64,000 bases of DNA from Leptasterias polaris (lineage: Eukaryota > Echinodermata > Asteroidea > Forcipulatida > Asteriidae), in contig JAZGTN010000009.1 in NCBI GenBank assembly GCA_037783415.1, forward strand, positions 5,146,001 through 5,210,000, written 5' to 3'. The number at the start of each line of letters is the position of its first letter. Position 1 is the stretch's first letter. Of this stretch, positions 1-10,261 are shown piece after piece. The notes beneath the pieces were generated by a model. It did no database searches, was not told the origin of the DNA, and saw nothing but the letters and a program-made list of their open reading frames with translations. The position numbers and the translations under genes are program-made.

Positions 1-430
1 AATTTGCTTGTTGTGTGCGTCTAAAGGAACTTTGCATCTAAACTGAGAACAATACTAAAAACACTTCAAATTAAGTGTTTGTTAAAACCTACAAGGAGGG
101 GTTTCTGTTGATGGAACAATAAGAAAAAAACTTCAAGATTTCACACTGAAAATCACACACCATGTCAAAAAATACACTTACGCTTGGTCCTTAATCGTTT
201 AAACTTGCTGTATATACCGTAAGAAAAGGTCGAAATGGGCTATGTTTTTCAATAGCATGTCAAAAGTGTAAGATTATGACTTCAAGACATGTCTCTCAGG
301 TGATAATATTCTGTATTTGTGTGACTTTCTCTTAGTATCGGAAGAAAAGGTGATAGAAGGTCATGTCCTTAAAGAAACTTTACACGTGCTATCAGGTACA
401 AGAAAGCACAAAATATATTATGACTTTATG
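1..430. other. AT-rich non-coding sequence, nothing recognised
   Basis: No open frame of useful length, splice-bounded exon, RNA gene or clear repeat is seen. It is probably intergenic or intronic. Confidence 0.5.
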
Positions 431-439
431 ACATCATCA

Positions 440-560
440 GCGGCGTAGCCAGGAATTTTTCGGTGGGGGGGGGGGGGGGGGGGGCACAGAGGGGGGGGGG
501 GCATTGCTTCCAACTTGGGGGGGGGCAGGGAAAATGGGTTTGTCAGTGGCGGGGGTCATG
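440..560. repeat. Poly-G low-complexity tract beside a repeat-like end
   Basis: The motif GGCGTAGCCAGGAATTTTT is followed by several uninterrupted runs of G (about 465-484, 491-500, 518-526). Long G runs behind a defined short motif resemble the variable end of a dispersed repeat. The exact run lengths may be assembly-sensitive. Confidence 0.5.
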
Positions 561-652
561 TACTCTTAGCCCTAGCCCATGAAGTTTGATCTGCAGCGCG
601 CAACGCTAGTCTTAATACGCTAGCGTGACGTCCTGGAGATCAGGTACCATTT

Positions 653-1288
653 CTGGGGCGGAACAATTTCAAAGATTCATAAGTCAAAACTTACCTTCAA
701 AGAAGCCACTAATTTCACCGGATTCACATTCCATGGCGGCATATATTTTTCTGCGGTGGGTTTTGGACGTCATAATATTCCTCATTTATCCGTCATTTTT
801 GTGAAATAATGCAGCTCCCAACGAAATACGTTTTGTTCGTATTCTCACAGTGTCTGCCGTGCGTACGTGCACATTCGCGTGTAAGACGCAGGATGCGTGA
901 CGCACATTTCGTCGAAGTGTCTGCCGTGCGTACGCGCTTGTTCGCGTGTAAGGCGCAGGGTGCATGACGCGCATATCGTGCGTCATGTTTGCATGTTAAC
1001 GCTGTGCTGTCAAGATACTGTGACCAAAAAGTGCGATTTAAATGTGGTGCATTTTGCACACAAACATACGCGACACATGCAGACGCCGGTGTCTTGGTTT
1101 TTCTTTATTCAAAGTTTGCAAAATTGTTAAGCGTTGGGAGCTACATTATTTCATGAAAATGACGAATTAATGAGGAATATATGACGTCCAAAACCCACCG
1201 CAGCAAAATGTATGCCGCCATTAAATGTGAATCCGGTGAAATTAGTGGATTCTTGCAGGTAAGTTTTGAAACCTTTCCGCCCCAGAAA
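653..1288. repeat. Head-to-head inverted repeat with exon-like arms
   Basis: The left arm (about 653-825) and right arm (about 1132-1288) are inverted copies around a ~300-bp centre. In each arm an ATG opens a frame beginning MTSKTHR, containing CESGEISGF, and running straight into a GTAAGTTTT donor-like site. The right-arm frame is 1181-1258 on + and the left-arm frame about 773-695 on -. The peptides are similar, but the differences (S/R, M/I, I/M, K/E, LQ/FE) are mostly amino-acid changing and a 1-nt difference before the donor shifts splice phase. A plain non-coding foldback is therefore as likely as a divergent pair of first exons. The central loop holds two imperfect copies of a GTGTCTGCCGTGCGTACG unit. 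Confidence 0.6.
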
Positions 1289-1554
1289 CGTGCCCTAATA
1301 TTTAGGACTCTGTATCTGTGTGCAGCACAGAGGAAGCAACCTCGTTCCCAGTGGTGTATGATCTCGCCGGGGGCCATGTTGTTTTCTTTCCCAGAATGCA
1401 TCGCTCGATCATATCACCCTGGAAGTGTGACTTTGAAATATCAAAATATAAGGGATATTTTAATTAGCTCTGTGGTTGATCCATTCTGTGTTAGAGACTA
1501 CGCAGAGCGCGCTGTCAAAGGACACAAAGTCATAAGGGCAGTTTAGGGTGCCCA
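1289..1554. other. Unassigned sequence after the inverted repeat
   Basis: The + strand frame from 1181 stays open to 1546, giving a 121-codon frame if unspliced. The part beyond the repeat arm resembles no family I recognise. A possible acceptor ends at about 1324, after a pyrimidine-poor tract. No function is proposed. Confidence 0.3.
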
Positions 1555-1558
1555 TATA

Positions 1559-4500
1559 CAGTCAGTGCGCAGCGTGCATGATAATGAGGTCAAAAGCCAG
1601 ATTTCATTTGCAGCCGAAAGGTGGTTTCGGACGGTCTCGGACCCCTTCGAGATTTCGCGTGAAAGTGCGAGCGTTCCGACACGGCCTCTTAAAACCGATG
1701 GGAAACACATCGAGGTCAGTGCTAGGCCAACATGGAGTGGTAAGTAGATTTCTTGACATTTAACGTAGTATAAAAACCCATTCCCCTCTCAATTTAACCA
1801 CTCAAAGACATTTAAATTTTCACCTAAAGTGTACTTAGGTTTTCACACTTTTCGTTGAACAGCTTCATACTTTTGGTGAACCTGACTGTTTCGAGCAGGA
1901 AGGAGACATTTGAGGTCGATTTTACGTTAGACGAAGGATGCTCGGTGCCATTGATACCACATTCACTTCTGCCCGTTAAACCATTGTCGTTTTTTTCGGT
2001 CTCGAAAAATCAGGAAAAATCAGAAATTTCGCCGCTGCGTGGCACCCATTGTTGCGTGGGTGTCATAACAACACTACGGCCAATACGTTCGTTATAAACA
2101 CAATCCTGTGACTGCTTTTTAATCGTTTTGTCTCGGTTTGTTCATGCTGAATTTTGTCATAATACATTAAAATATGAACAAGAGACAAAACTACGTTTTA
2201 TTAGTCCAGAGTTAGTAAAACATTTCCTTTATCAGAATGGCATGAAGCACTAGTGCAGCAAAGAAGTTCACTAATCATTCGTCCTTGCTTTGTACATGAT
2301 GTAAATTTGATTTAGCCTTCTTTTATCTTTTTATTTTTAAATTTAGGTATGATATGTGCACTACAACAAGTCTTTTTATTCCAACTTGCACTTTGTTTTA
2401 TTGCATTTAAATAATAGTACATTTTGGTCTTGAGTTGTCCCATTTAGGTTGCTGTACTCTGTTTTTTTAAATATTTGCTATCTGCGCAGATGTCAAAATT
2501 TTGTCTTTAAAACTTGACCGTTTCTGTTCAGATTACGACATTTCTGTGGACAGTATTTTGTCCCTTTTTAGTAACCGATGGAATCTGGTTGAACAAGACA
2601 AAGTAATTTGGTACAATTACAATATTATGTTACCTGGTACTTTTTTTTACCCCAAATTTCAGGCCTAACACTCTCTGTGACCTACCGTTGTTTCAAGTTA
2701 AAGCTTTGGAGGATTCCATCAGGAGGTACTTGCCTGGACTGCGGAGAACTTGAACAGTGACTAGTATCTTCCTTATGTCGTAACGTGGCCAGATTTCTGT
2801 GGGTTGGTGTAATGGTGTCCCGTTCAAGAATGCCGCAGCCAGAGATGCGGTCTATCTGTCACTTCGCTAAACGTGGATGGATTCGGCGTTCTTGTTAAAC
2901 TACCGTGACAGTTTTTGGCTGTTTTCTCAGCATATAGACACTGCATTCAGCTGGAACTTTCACATGTGACTTTATAATTGTATCTTTCTTTATAATTTTG
3001 CCTATAAATATAAAGCCTTGCATAGACAAAAGCCAATCTATGATCCTACCTTTACCTAATTTTTTGTTTATTATAGGTATTATACTATAGAGGATTTTTT
3101 ACAGCCGACAAAAATAGTCGCAGAATTTTGTGTGATCAACCGTATACTTGAAATAACAAACCCGTTGTGTGAGTCAGAAGAAAATAGTAAACTTATTTTA
3201 CAATACTCAACATACCAAGTGTACTAAATGCTGTATAGATGGATTGCAATAGACGTCATTGGCCGCCATCTTTGATGAATTGTGCACGCGTGGATGGCTG
3301 AGAGTCGTGCGTTTTACATCAAAGATGGCGGTCAATGACGCGTATTGCAATCCATCTATTGCAAATGGATTGTGATACACTCCAGGGATAAGAGCGAACA
3401 TAAATAGTATCAAAGTGAAATTTAAAATATTTCAACGTTGATGGTTTATACAGGTCTCCTAATTGCCTCGGCGTCCTTGTAGTTGCTTTTAATTATGCTT
3501 AGCATTAATATTTCAATGTTTAATATAATTAATTTGTACTAGTGTACATGAAAATGTGGGTATGTGTGTGAGAAATTCATGCAGCTGAAAGAAGAAACTA
3601 AAAATAAATAAATGTTTCCATTAAACAAGAAAACAAATGTGAAAGTGTTGTCATTATGGTGGTAAACAATTATTAAAATTAATTAACTGACCATAGGTTT
3701 CCTCACTAGAAGGGTAAAATAAAATTATCTACTTATAGCATCGGACTCGGAGGAATGGAATAATGCTTTAACAAGATTTGTGTATTTTTTGTAATTTTTT
3801 TATATAATGGGCTTGGGCGGTAGGCCTCTTCTTTCTTTAGACAAACGCATTTGGAGAGCCAAACGTGAGGAAGCCAAAGTGAAACGTTTCTAAGACCAAA
3901 AATAGTATAAATGTTGGTTTTTCCCTCTCAGTAATCTAGATGACTTTTGAAAGGTTTGTCAAACAAAATAACGAATCCTTGAAACGATGAAATAATTTAT
4001 TGTACATCGTGAGTGTTCTCACAAGATAGTCGGGCACCTCAATGTTTACCCAACACCGCATTCAGTTCTATGTAGTATAAGTAAGGAGCCATACAAGCCT
4101 AGCGTTTCCTTACGCAGCAGCTGATTGGTTACATAGCAAGATAGCACTATCAGTTTGGTTCACAGTTTGACCAATGAAGTTAGGGCTCTCATTGTACAAA
4201 CGAGATATGGTGGACATTTCGATTCTGAACGGTACCGCTGACGAAGACGGATTCTTTAAGTGTTCTTGACTGTTTCGAGAATCCTCAGAAATAAAGAATA
4301 CAGCGAAAGACTAGATCAATAGTGTAGCTAACATTCCATTAGTAAAATTCTTCTGCCCAATTCCGTTAACTATTAAGCAAATGACTTTTCCGGAGACCCT
4401 TATTTCTGCACACGGATGCTTATGTTTTTGGTCTCATATTTCTTTATTTTGATCACAGAAAATTATGTCATAGTTTTTGTAGGTACAATGAAACATTATT

Positions 4501-4661
4501 ACTTCGTTATGTGATGTTTTTGTTTTGTTACAATTAATCATTTTCCCGAAATGAATTTTTGAAAAAGTGTCCTCCAAGCTCATTATTTATGCAAAACCGC
4601 GACGGTCATGCATACGCTGCAAATGAAAGGAAGCTCTTTTCGGACCGCTGCGCACTGACTG
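1559..4661. mobile_element. 3.1-kb TIR DNA transposon, non-autonomous or decayed
   Basis: A 16-bp perfect terminal inverted repeat CAGTCAGTGCGCAGCG lies at 1559-1574 and, inverted, at 4646-4661. Both ends are flanked by TATA (1555-1558 and 4662-4665), so the target duplication is TA or TATA. A CAGT start beside TA is typical of Tc1/mariner elements, but no DDE transposase frame is visible, so the superfamily is inferred. Inside are a donor-like site after 1738 and a strong acceptor, pyrimidine-rich and ending TTTCAG, at about 2662. The latter opens a short frame ending RRYLPGLRRT-stop near 2752, which may be the remains of a spliced gene carried by, or interrupted by, the element. Confidence 0.7.
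3240..3366. repeat. Imperfect ~40-bp-arm palindrome inside the TIR element
   Basis: TGGATTGCAATAGACGTCAT, followed by a GCCGCCATCTTTGATG stretch, is mirrored at about 3328-3366 around a ~50-bp loop. The arms are nearly identical after inversion, as in a foldback MITE or strong hairpin nested in the larger transposon. Confidence 0.65.
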
Positions 4662-4832
4662 TATAAAAACATGATTCGTTTGAAATGTATTACTTCGAAA
4701 TACGTGCATTTATACACGCGCGTACTATGCGCCCGACAAGCGCCTAGGGCCGATCGAAAGTTGTTAACAAGCGTACACGCATAGCAGTCACTTTGGGTGA
4801 GCTAATCAGCGTTGATTTTTAGTGTTTCCCTT
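4662..4832. other. CpG-containing spacer between two TIR elements
   Basis: The sequence is richer in CG dinucleotides than its surroundings and has no frame, splice pair or repeat that I can identify. Confidence 0.4.
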
Positions 4833-5831
4833 CCAGCAGCCGATTTCACGAGACTTTACGCCATGGCGTAAGTCCACTTGCGCAACATTTATGGCGTAAG
4901 TTGCGTCTTATGATCGATTTCACGAAAGTTACGCCAAGTCTGAAAGTTGCGCAAGTTTGAAAGTAAACGCCACAAAAATGGCGCAACTTACGCACTCGAT
5001 TTTGATGGCGTAAGTCAGTGTTTTATAGCGCAAGTTGATAAACTGCCAACGGCACAACGTGTTTAACCCGAGTAGGCTACACTATCCTCGGTAAACAAGG
5101 TTATTTCAGTGCTTACCGAAAGATGTTGCTTTCTTTCTTTTCTGTAGCTTAATTAAAACAAAAAAACACGTTCGTCAGCCATTGGTTTTCAAGTAATTTT
5201 TACATTGTTGTGTTCAAAAACCAGCTGAAAATAAATTCAACGCCAACCCCACCAAATTAATCGAGCATTGTTTTAAAAATACATGGCAACATCAACTTAA
5301 TTTAGCAGTCAGATAATGAAATATAATGGGAATTCAAAGTAAACGAAGTCGGTGGTCCAAGTTGAGCCATCTTATTCCGAAACTTACCGCCGACACTTTA
5401 CCGTACAAACATGTTGTTGTGTAAAAAAGATCGCGATTTAAAATGGCGCTCCGTTGCATTTTTTTCTTTGGTTTCAGGCAACAGTCGTTGAAAAGGTTGA
5501 TTTTAGCCTCGTCCGCGGTGTTTGTTATTTATTTTAGTTATAGACCTTATGCACATGACGTCATTTGAGTAGGGCGCCCTCGCCTAGAGGTCCAAAGGAA
5601 GATGTTCATTGGCCAGGCCTGTGCGCCGCGCGTACAAATCAGCGCGTTTCCATTGTTTCATCATCAGTTTACCTCTAAGATGGCGGCTTGGTGACGTCAA
5701 TGCATAAGGTCTATTAAAACGTTGCGCGTGAAATGCAATTTAAGGAAGTGGCGCAGCTGCGCAACATTTACATGGCGTAACTTTAAGACATGGCGCAAGT
5801 TACGCACAACTTTCGTGAAATCGGCTGCTGG
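4833..5831. mobile_element. ~1-kb TIR element with subterminal repeats
   Basis: The 19-bp terminal inverted repeat CCAGCAGCCGATTTCACGA occupies 4833-4851 and, inverted, 5813-5831. Behind each end are several copies, in both orientations, of short motifs such as ATGGCGTAAG and TTGCGCAAC (4861-5040 and 5745-5805). Such subterminal clusters are where transposases of several DNA transposon families bind. No transposase frame is present and no clear target duplication is seen. The element is interrupted by a smaller MITE at 5541-5713. Confidence 0.75.
5541..5713. mobile_element. Nested Harbinger-like MITE with TTA target duplication
   Basis: TAGACCTTATGCA opens the element and its inverse TGCATAAGGTCTA closes it. 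The similarity of the arms continues inward through TGACGTCA at both ends. TTA is found directly outside each terminus, matching the 3-bp TWA target duplication of PIF/Harbinger elements. At about 173 bp it is non-coding, and it was inserted after the surrounding 1-kb TIR element. Confidence 0.75.
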
Positions 5832-6640
5832 GGTTAGAGACGTACGCGGAGTTAGCGGGCGTTACGGCGCGTTGCCCATGGTAGCGAGGCTACCGAGGAA
5901 GAGTCCTATATAGGGCTAGTTTATACACGTGAACCGCTGGTTACCGTTACCAGCGTAGCTCGTAGCGCGCAGCACACCAACTGTTCATTGTGCTGCATTG
6001 CATTGATCAACACTTCGGCGCGCGCGCTTCCGTGATGATAGCGACAATCCCCACCGCAAAGGTTAAACAATATTTGCTTGGAATACGACTACAGTTTTTT
6101 TAAATGTTTTGTAATAAGATATGATTTGAAGTTTGAGCTTTTTGTTTAGAAGTGTGGACATGTTTTAAAAAGAATACATTTGTGTTTTAAATGTGACAAG
6201 GCCAAAAGACAAGGACTTTATGACATGTGGTTCAGGACATATACTATTTTTATTTTGAAATTCCTATCTGGGACTGAAGGAAACGTATAATACTTTGAAT
6301 AAATTGCCATTTATGTGTCATTAGCCGTAATACGCCACAAAGAGGACGCAAGCTTTCAGCTTCCAATTATTTATTATTTTGATGTTACCACACAATACGG
6401 CGCCCTCTAAAATTTGTTTTAGAGGCTACACCAAAAGATGGATCGTATTTTTAGGGTTTTCGTTTCAAAGGATTGCACGTGGACAAATCTTGGATTGGGC
6501 GATTTGGGCTATGAAAAACGTTTGGAACCGTTTGTTACAAAATGCATATGGTTAGAAGGAAGTTTTAAAAGTAGAATATAATGATTCACACAAATAGAGT
6601 GAAACATTGAAGTACACATTATAAGTACTAGAACAAAATA
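5832..6640. other. Sequence downstream of the last EGF exon, unassigned
   Basis: The 3' end of the minus-strand EGF gene should lie here or further left, but no terminal exon or convincing polyadenylation pair could be picked. The first 200 bases are CpG-rich, the rest AT-rich. Confidence 0.35.
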
Positions 6641-6648
6641 TAACTTGC

Positions 6649-6741
6649 CTGTGCAATGTGTTCCTCCCCATGGATCATAGCAAGAGCACGTACAGCTGTT
6701 GATGTCAAGCACGCCATTGTTGAAACAGTATAATGAACATC
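6649..6741 (-). CDS. EGF-like exon, third EGF module of the mucin/EGF gene
   Basis: The exon is bounded by a TTTCAG acceptor (ending at 6742 on the minus strand) and codes CSLYCFNNGVLDINS followed by CTCSCYDPWGGTHCT. Six cysteines are spaced C-x3-C-x10-C-x-C-x-C-x8-C, with the usual Gly before the last cysteine. This is a compact EGF-like fold with an unusual CxCxC core. It starts after 2 nt and ends after 1 nt of a codon (phase 1-1, 93 bp), so it could be inserted or skipped without shifting frame. The donor is GC (AG then GCAAGTT), an exact match to the rarer GC-AG intron class; the nearest GT alternative would break the phase pattern. It probably acts outside the cell in adhesion or matrix binding. 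Confidence 0.75.
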
Positions 6742-6798
6742 CTGAAATGTAAAATATCAGACACAAAATTTCAAAGAAATCTGGCTTGTGAAATTTAC

Positions 6799-6958
6799 CT
6801 ACACAAGTCAGCTGCCTCATTTCGTTTCTTGTTGATCCACAAATTGTACAAGAAAATAAATCATTATACTTGGATACCCTTGTCAACCTGCAGGACTCAC
6901 AATTAAAAGTTTTGCACATAATTGTTTTTCCCAGTTGCAATGCCCAGAGTGAGTTGAA
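6799..6958 (-). CDS. Cysteine-rich exon, possibly the C-terminal part of a CAP/SCP-like domain
   Basis: Acceptor CTTCTCAG lies just above 6958 and donor TAG then GTAAAT just below 6799. The 160-bp frame begins FNSLWALQLGKTIMCK, contains CESC and YNDLFSCTICG, and ends RQLTCVG. It starts in phase 0 and ends in phase 1, matching the phase-1 entry of the next EGF exon. The order Trp-Ala, a C-x4-C pair, then Leu-Phe-x-Cys followed by Gly-x3-Asn recalls the end of CAP (SCP/TAPS) domains. The match is loose, and no upstream CAP exons were found. The acceptor choice is uncertain. Confidence 0.4.
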
Positions 6959-6959
6959 C

Positions 6960-8930
6960 TGAGAAGGTAGACATTCCTTGGTTGAACGTTCTTGATATCC
7001 TAGACGGACAATTCCATATACATGTAGCTAGGTGAGCGGTGGTGTCAGGGGTCAGTTCCCATTGTTTTTGTTTTGTTTTTGGTTTTTTTACGGGCTGTGA
7101 AAAACACACGCACACAAGTGTGTAACAGCCTGCAATCGTGGACCCTCCTTTGTTCAACTCTTTGTGATAGTTGTGATAGTGATAGTTGCCGTGGACCACA
7201 ATGCTTTCCTTTGTGATAGCAACCGTGAACCTATTGTCCTCTTTTGTTATAGGTTCCCGGTTTGAATGTGGTTACCTACTCACCCACACACCCATTCTCA
7301 AAAATGCATCCTTCTGGGAGCATTCTTTTGTTCTTTACTTGGTCCCTGCACTTAACAGTTTCCCATATACTTTGTACACAAATTTACTTGTGAAGCACCC
7401 CACTCAATAACAATTCCATGTTTTGTTTTCCTTTCCTTTTTTGTTTTGTCCTCGGTCTCCATATAAGGCACCGAAAGTGAGAGCAACAATAGCCATAGCA
7501 TACAAAATCTGATACGTCTTAAACCAGCTGTCCCAGCCTTCCTCGTCATTGACCTCCTTATTAAATTATTACACAAGTATGATAATGTCATTTGACTCAT
7601 ACGACTTGTAAGTGGCGTTTCCAATTGGCATCGGTAAATACACAATTAGCTATTAAACGCAACCATTGTTTATTTTTCTGTGTTGCCCGGACTGTACAAC
7701 AACTTGCTAATTCATATCCGGTCAGACTGACATCGACCCTGGCAAGGGTAATGCAAAAGCTAACCACACACGATACTGATGCTTTTCAAATCTCTTCCGC
7801 CTTCTTCGTAAACCGGCAATACTTTGTTGAACACCTGTAACATTTGAGGTTAAAAGTTTGATTGACCGTCGTCGTTGCTGGAGTTTCAAGATTAGCATTC
7901 CAATCACTGTTGTTTCTACGACGATGTAAACACAGCGGCAAAGCGAGCGCTTTGCAGGGTTATGGGGGAACGTTCACAAACTCAACGTAATTAACAAATG
8001 TGTAGTCTGAACATGGATTATGCTGCTCCGTGTGAGTATGGAACTAGGTTAACATTTTCTCTGGGCTAGTATGGTTGTGTGCAAGGAATCTTTGGATAAG
8101 TTTTACTCCGTGTTGAAGACTTTTTACATGGGTCGCAAATTACACGGATCAAAGTTAGGTAATATGAAAAGGGCTATGGTAAACACAGCCCACAGATATC
8201 CAATCATTTGATAAAGTTTAAAGATTTTAGCCATTTGTTTATTTTATTAGGCTGTGCCATTGATGCGTGGCAAGAACTCTCAGCAGGACTGTGGTTTTCA
8301 GCAGCCCCCCCCCCCCCCCAACAAATTAATCAAAGGCTGTAACCAGGGTACAACGTTGGTGTGAATTTCGATATACGGCATTCAGTAAAATGTAAAAAAA
8401 GAGCAGGTTTGAGACTCGACGCTTCAACCAGTGTGCTCTGGTCCTTTTCTAGGGAACGAATCTACACATTGTAAAAAAACATCATCTAGCTACTCTGAAC
8501 CATCTTACCCCATGATCTGAACACTCAATAAGGTAATACTTATTAAATGGGCTCATTGCTTTCAAATTGGGCACTTTCTGCTATAAAAGCGTTTGTTATG
8601 AAATGAACAAGGTTGGACAGATGTTTTAACAGTAGAAAATAATGATTCACAGACATAATCTTTAAAATTGTGTGGTTTTCTTGCACTTCGTGAACTAACA
8701 CGGTCCGTAATTTGTGGATGGAGTCAAACATTTGGTTCTACTAAATGGAGCGCCATATAAGTCAACGAAATAAATAGAAAGGTTTTGAGAGATATTCGTG
8801 TGAATCATTATATACATACTTCTTTAAGAAACTTTCCATTCATATTAGTCTCATAACAAACGCAATTTATAGCCCAAAGTGGCCCAATCAGAGGACAATT
8901 GCCCCTTTAAGAAAATTGTGAGCATGCCCA
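6960..8930. other. Probable intron sequence with a decayed duplicate flank
   Basis: No further cysteine-rich exon was found. The stretch at about 8590-8660 is a diverged copy of 6527-6600 (both share GTTTGTTA and AATAATGATTCACA or a close form), placing the same flank beside two EGF exons. A C-homopolymer lies at about 8306-8320. Confidence 0.45.
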
Positions 8931-8935
8931 CTTAC

Positions 8936-9031
8936 TTGAGCAGTCTGGGAGTGTCCAAAAGGATCTGCATTCACATGCACATGTCTGGATATTCAGCCTA
9001 CCACCAATACCACAACCGCTATGGCTACATA
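8936..9031 (-). CDS. EGF-like exon, second EGF module
   Basis: It is bounded by a CTATTTCAG acceptor and a GTAAGT donor. The 96-bp exon codes CSHSGCGIGGRLNIQ then TCACECRSFWTLPDCS. The six cysteines follow C-x4-C-x10-C-x-C-x-C-x8-C, the same CxCxC core as the 6649 exon. Phase is 1-1. The GGRLNIQTC segment matches the G-x-L-x-x-x-x-C pattern common in EGF repeats of invertebrate secreted proteins. The final loop lacks the usual aromatic and Gly before the last cysteine. Flank similarity with the 6649 exon shows the two arose by exon duplication. Confidence 0.8.
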
Positions 9032-9444
9032 CTGAAATAGAAGAATGTAGTTTTCATTGTTAGCTTACTAACAACAAGGTTGATGAATTAGTGACTTTAA
9101 TATTGCTCAACGTACCAAATATCTAAAGAATGTTCTTTTTAATTAAAAGTCCCACAAATAATTGAGAACTAGGCCAGGTTGTATTTATTTATAATTCTTG
9201 CTAAATAAACTATTGAGAATAAACATACATTTTGAGGCAGGATCATAGTTTGTAATGAAACCGAAAAACAAAATATGTAATTTTCTTTTTGAAATCCTAC
9301 TTCAAACTACAAAGATGGTAACGGTAGTAAGCATAATGTTAAACGTGTGTGTCGGCAGAGCCCCACCCCCCTGCTGTTTATAAATTAAAATTTATGTTAA
9401 TATACTTGAATCTCAAAAGATTAAATCGCAAAAGTGTTGTCCGT

Positions 9445-9655
9445 GGTGTGCATTTGAATGCTGCCCTCAATACGACCAGAGATGCGGTTGTACCCTCCAA
9501 ACAGGGATGGATTTGAGGTTCTTGATGAACATACGGTAATAGGTTACTTTTTTGTTGTTGATATTTTCTCCAAAATAGACACTTTTACTGAAAGTTTCAC
9601 TTGTGACTTTTCTTGTATCTTTCATGATAGTTTGGCATATAAATCAGCATAACGT
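9445..9655. repeat. Dispersed repeat fragment related to 2830-3020
   Basis: Both places share an AATGC-x-GC start, the word AGAGATGCGG, and further on a run similar to TTTCACATGTGACTTT then ATAATTTTGCCTATAAAT. This looks like two diverged copies of one dispersed repeat, here in an intron of the EGF gene. Confidence 0.4.
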
Positions 9656-9876
9656 TGACAAAATCAAAACAACAAGTCTCCCTTCAAGCAAAAAACAAAT
9701 AATCAAAACAACAAAAATAAATCATGCCAAGCTCTTACTAAGTAACACTCATGTAAAATTTTGAAATGTTAGTAAAGTTTGGATCATTTGGATCAAGTGT
9801 CACATTAAATTGATACAAAGATTCAAGGGAATATAGAATGTGATCCAAGGTCGAATTTTATTCCCCTTTCACTTAC

Positions 9877-9972
9877 CAGAACAGTCATCGCCTACCCGGT
9901 TTTGATCACATACACACCGGCAGTCATCAGAATCTACTCTGCCAAATTGGCAGGTTACTACTATGCTACACA
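9877..9972 (-). CDS. EGF-like exon, first EGF module
   Basis: An ACTTTCAG acceptor and a GTAAGT donor bound a 96-bp phase 1-1 exon coding CSIVVTCQFGRVDSD then DCRCVCDQNRVGDDCS. Cysteines follow C-x5-C-x9-C-x-C-x-C-x8-C, and Gly-x-x-Cys closes the domain. In transcript order it is the first cysteine module after the five VTTPAAG exons, so the protein would read mucin-like stalk, then EGF-like head. The acidic residues near the start are not a convincing calcium-binding EGF motif (no D-x-N/D-E ahead of the first cysteine). Confidence 0.8.
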
Positions 9973-10099
9973 CTGAAAGTACAATTTATTTGTATGGTTA
10001 AAAACAACAACATTATTTTACCAATAGGTCGAAAGTAAGACTATAGTAAGCAATTATACAGAACAATTATAGCGATTGAATAGCAGGTACTACTCTGGT

Positions 10100-10125
10100 A
10101 AAACTACGGGGGGGGGGGGGGGAAA
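10100..10125. repeat. Poly-G tract
   Basis: A run of about 14 G lies in otherwise AT-rich intron sequence. Confidence 0.7.
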
Positions 10126-10261
10126 CAATTACAAACAATAAATGATTTATAACATCACAGTTTAAGCTGCAGGAAGCTGATTCATTGATTTTGTTGCATG
10201 AAACATGAATCCATGAACCCTTGCCAGTAAGTTCCAAAACAAAAACAAAAAAGCAATGAGA

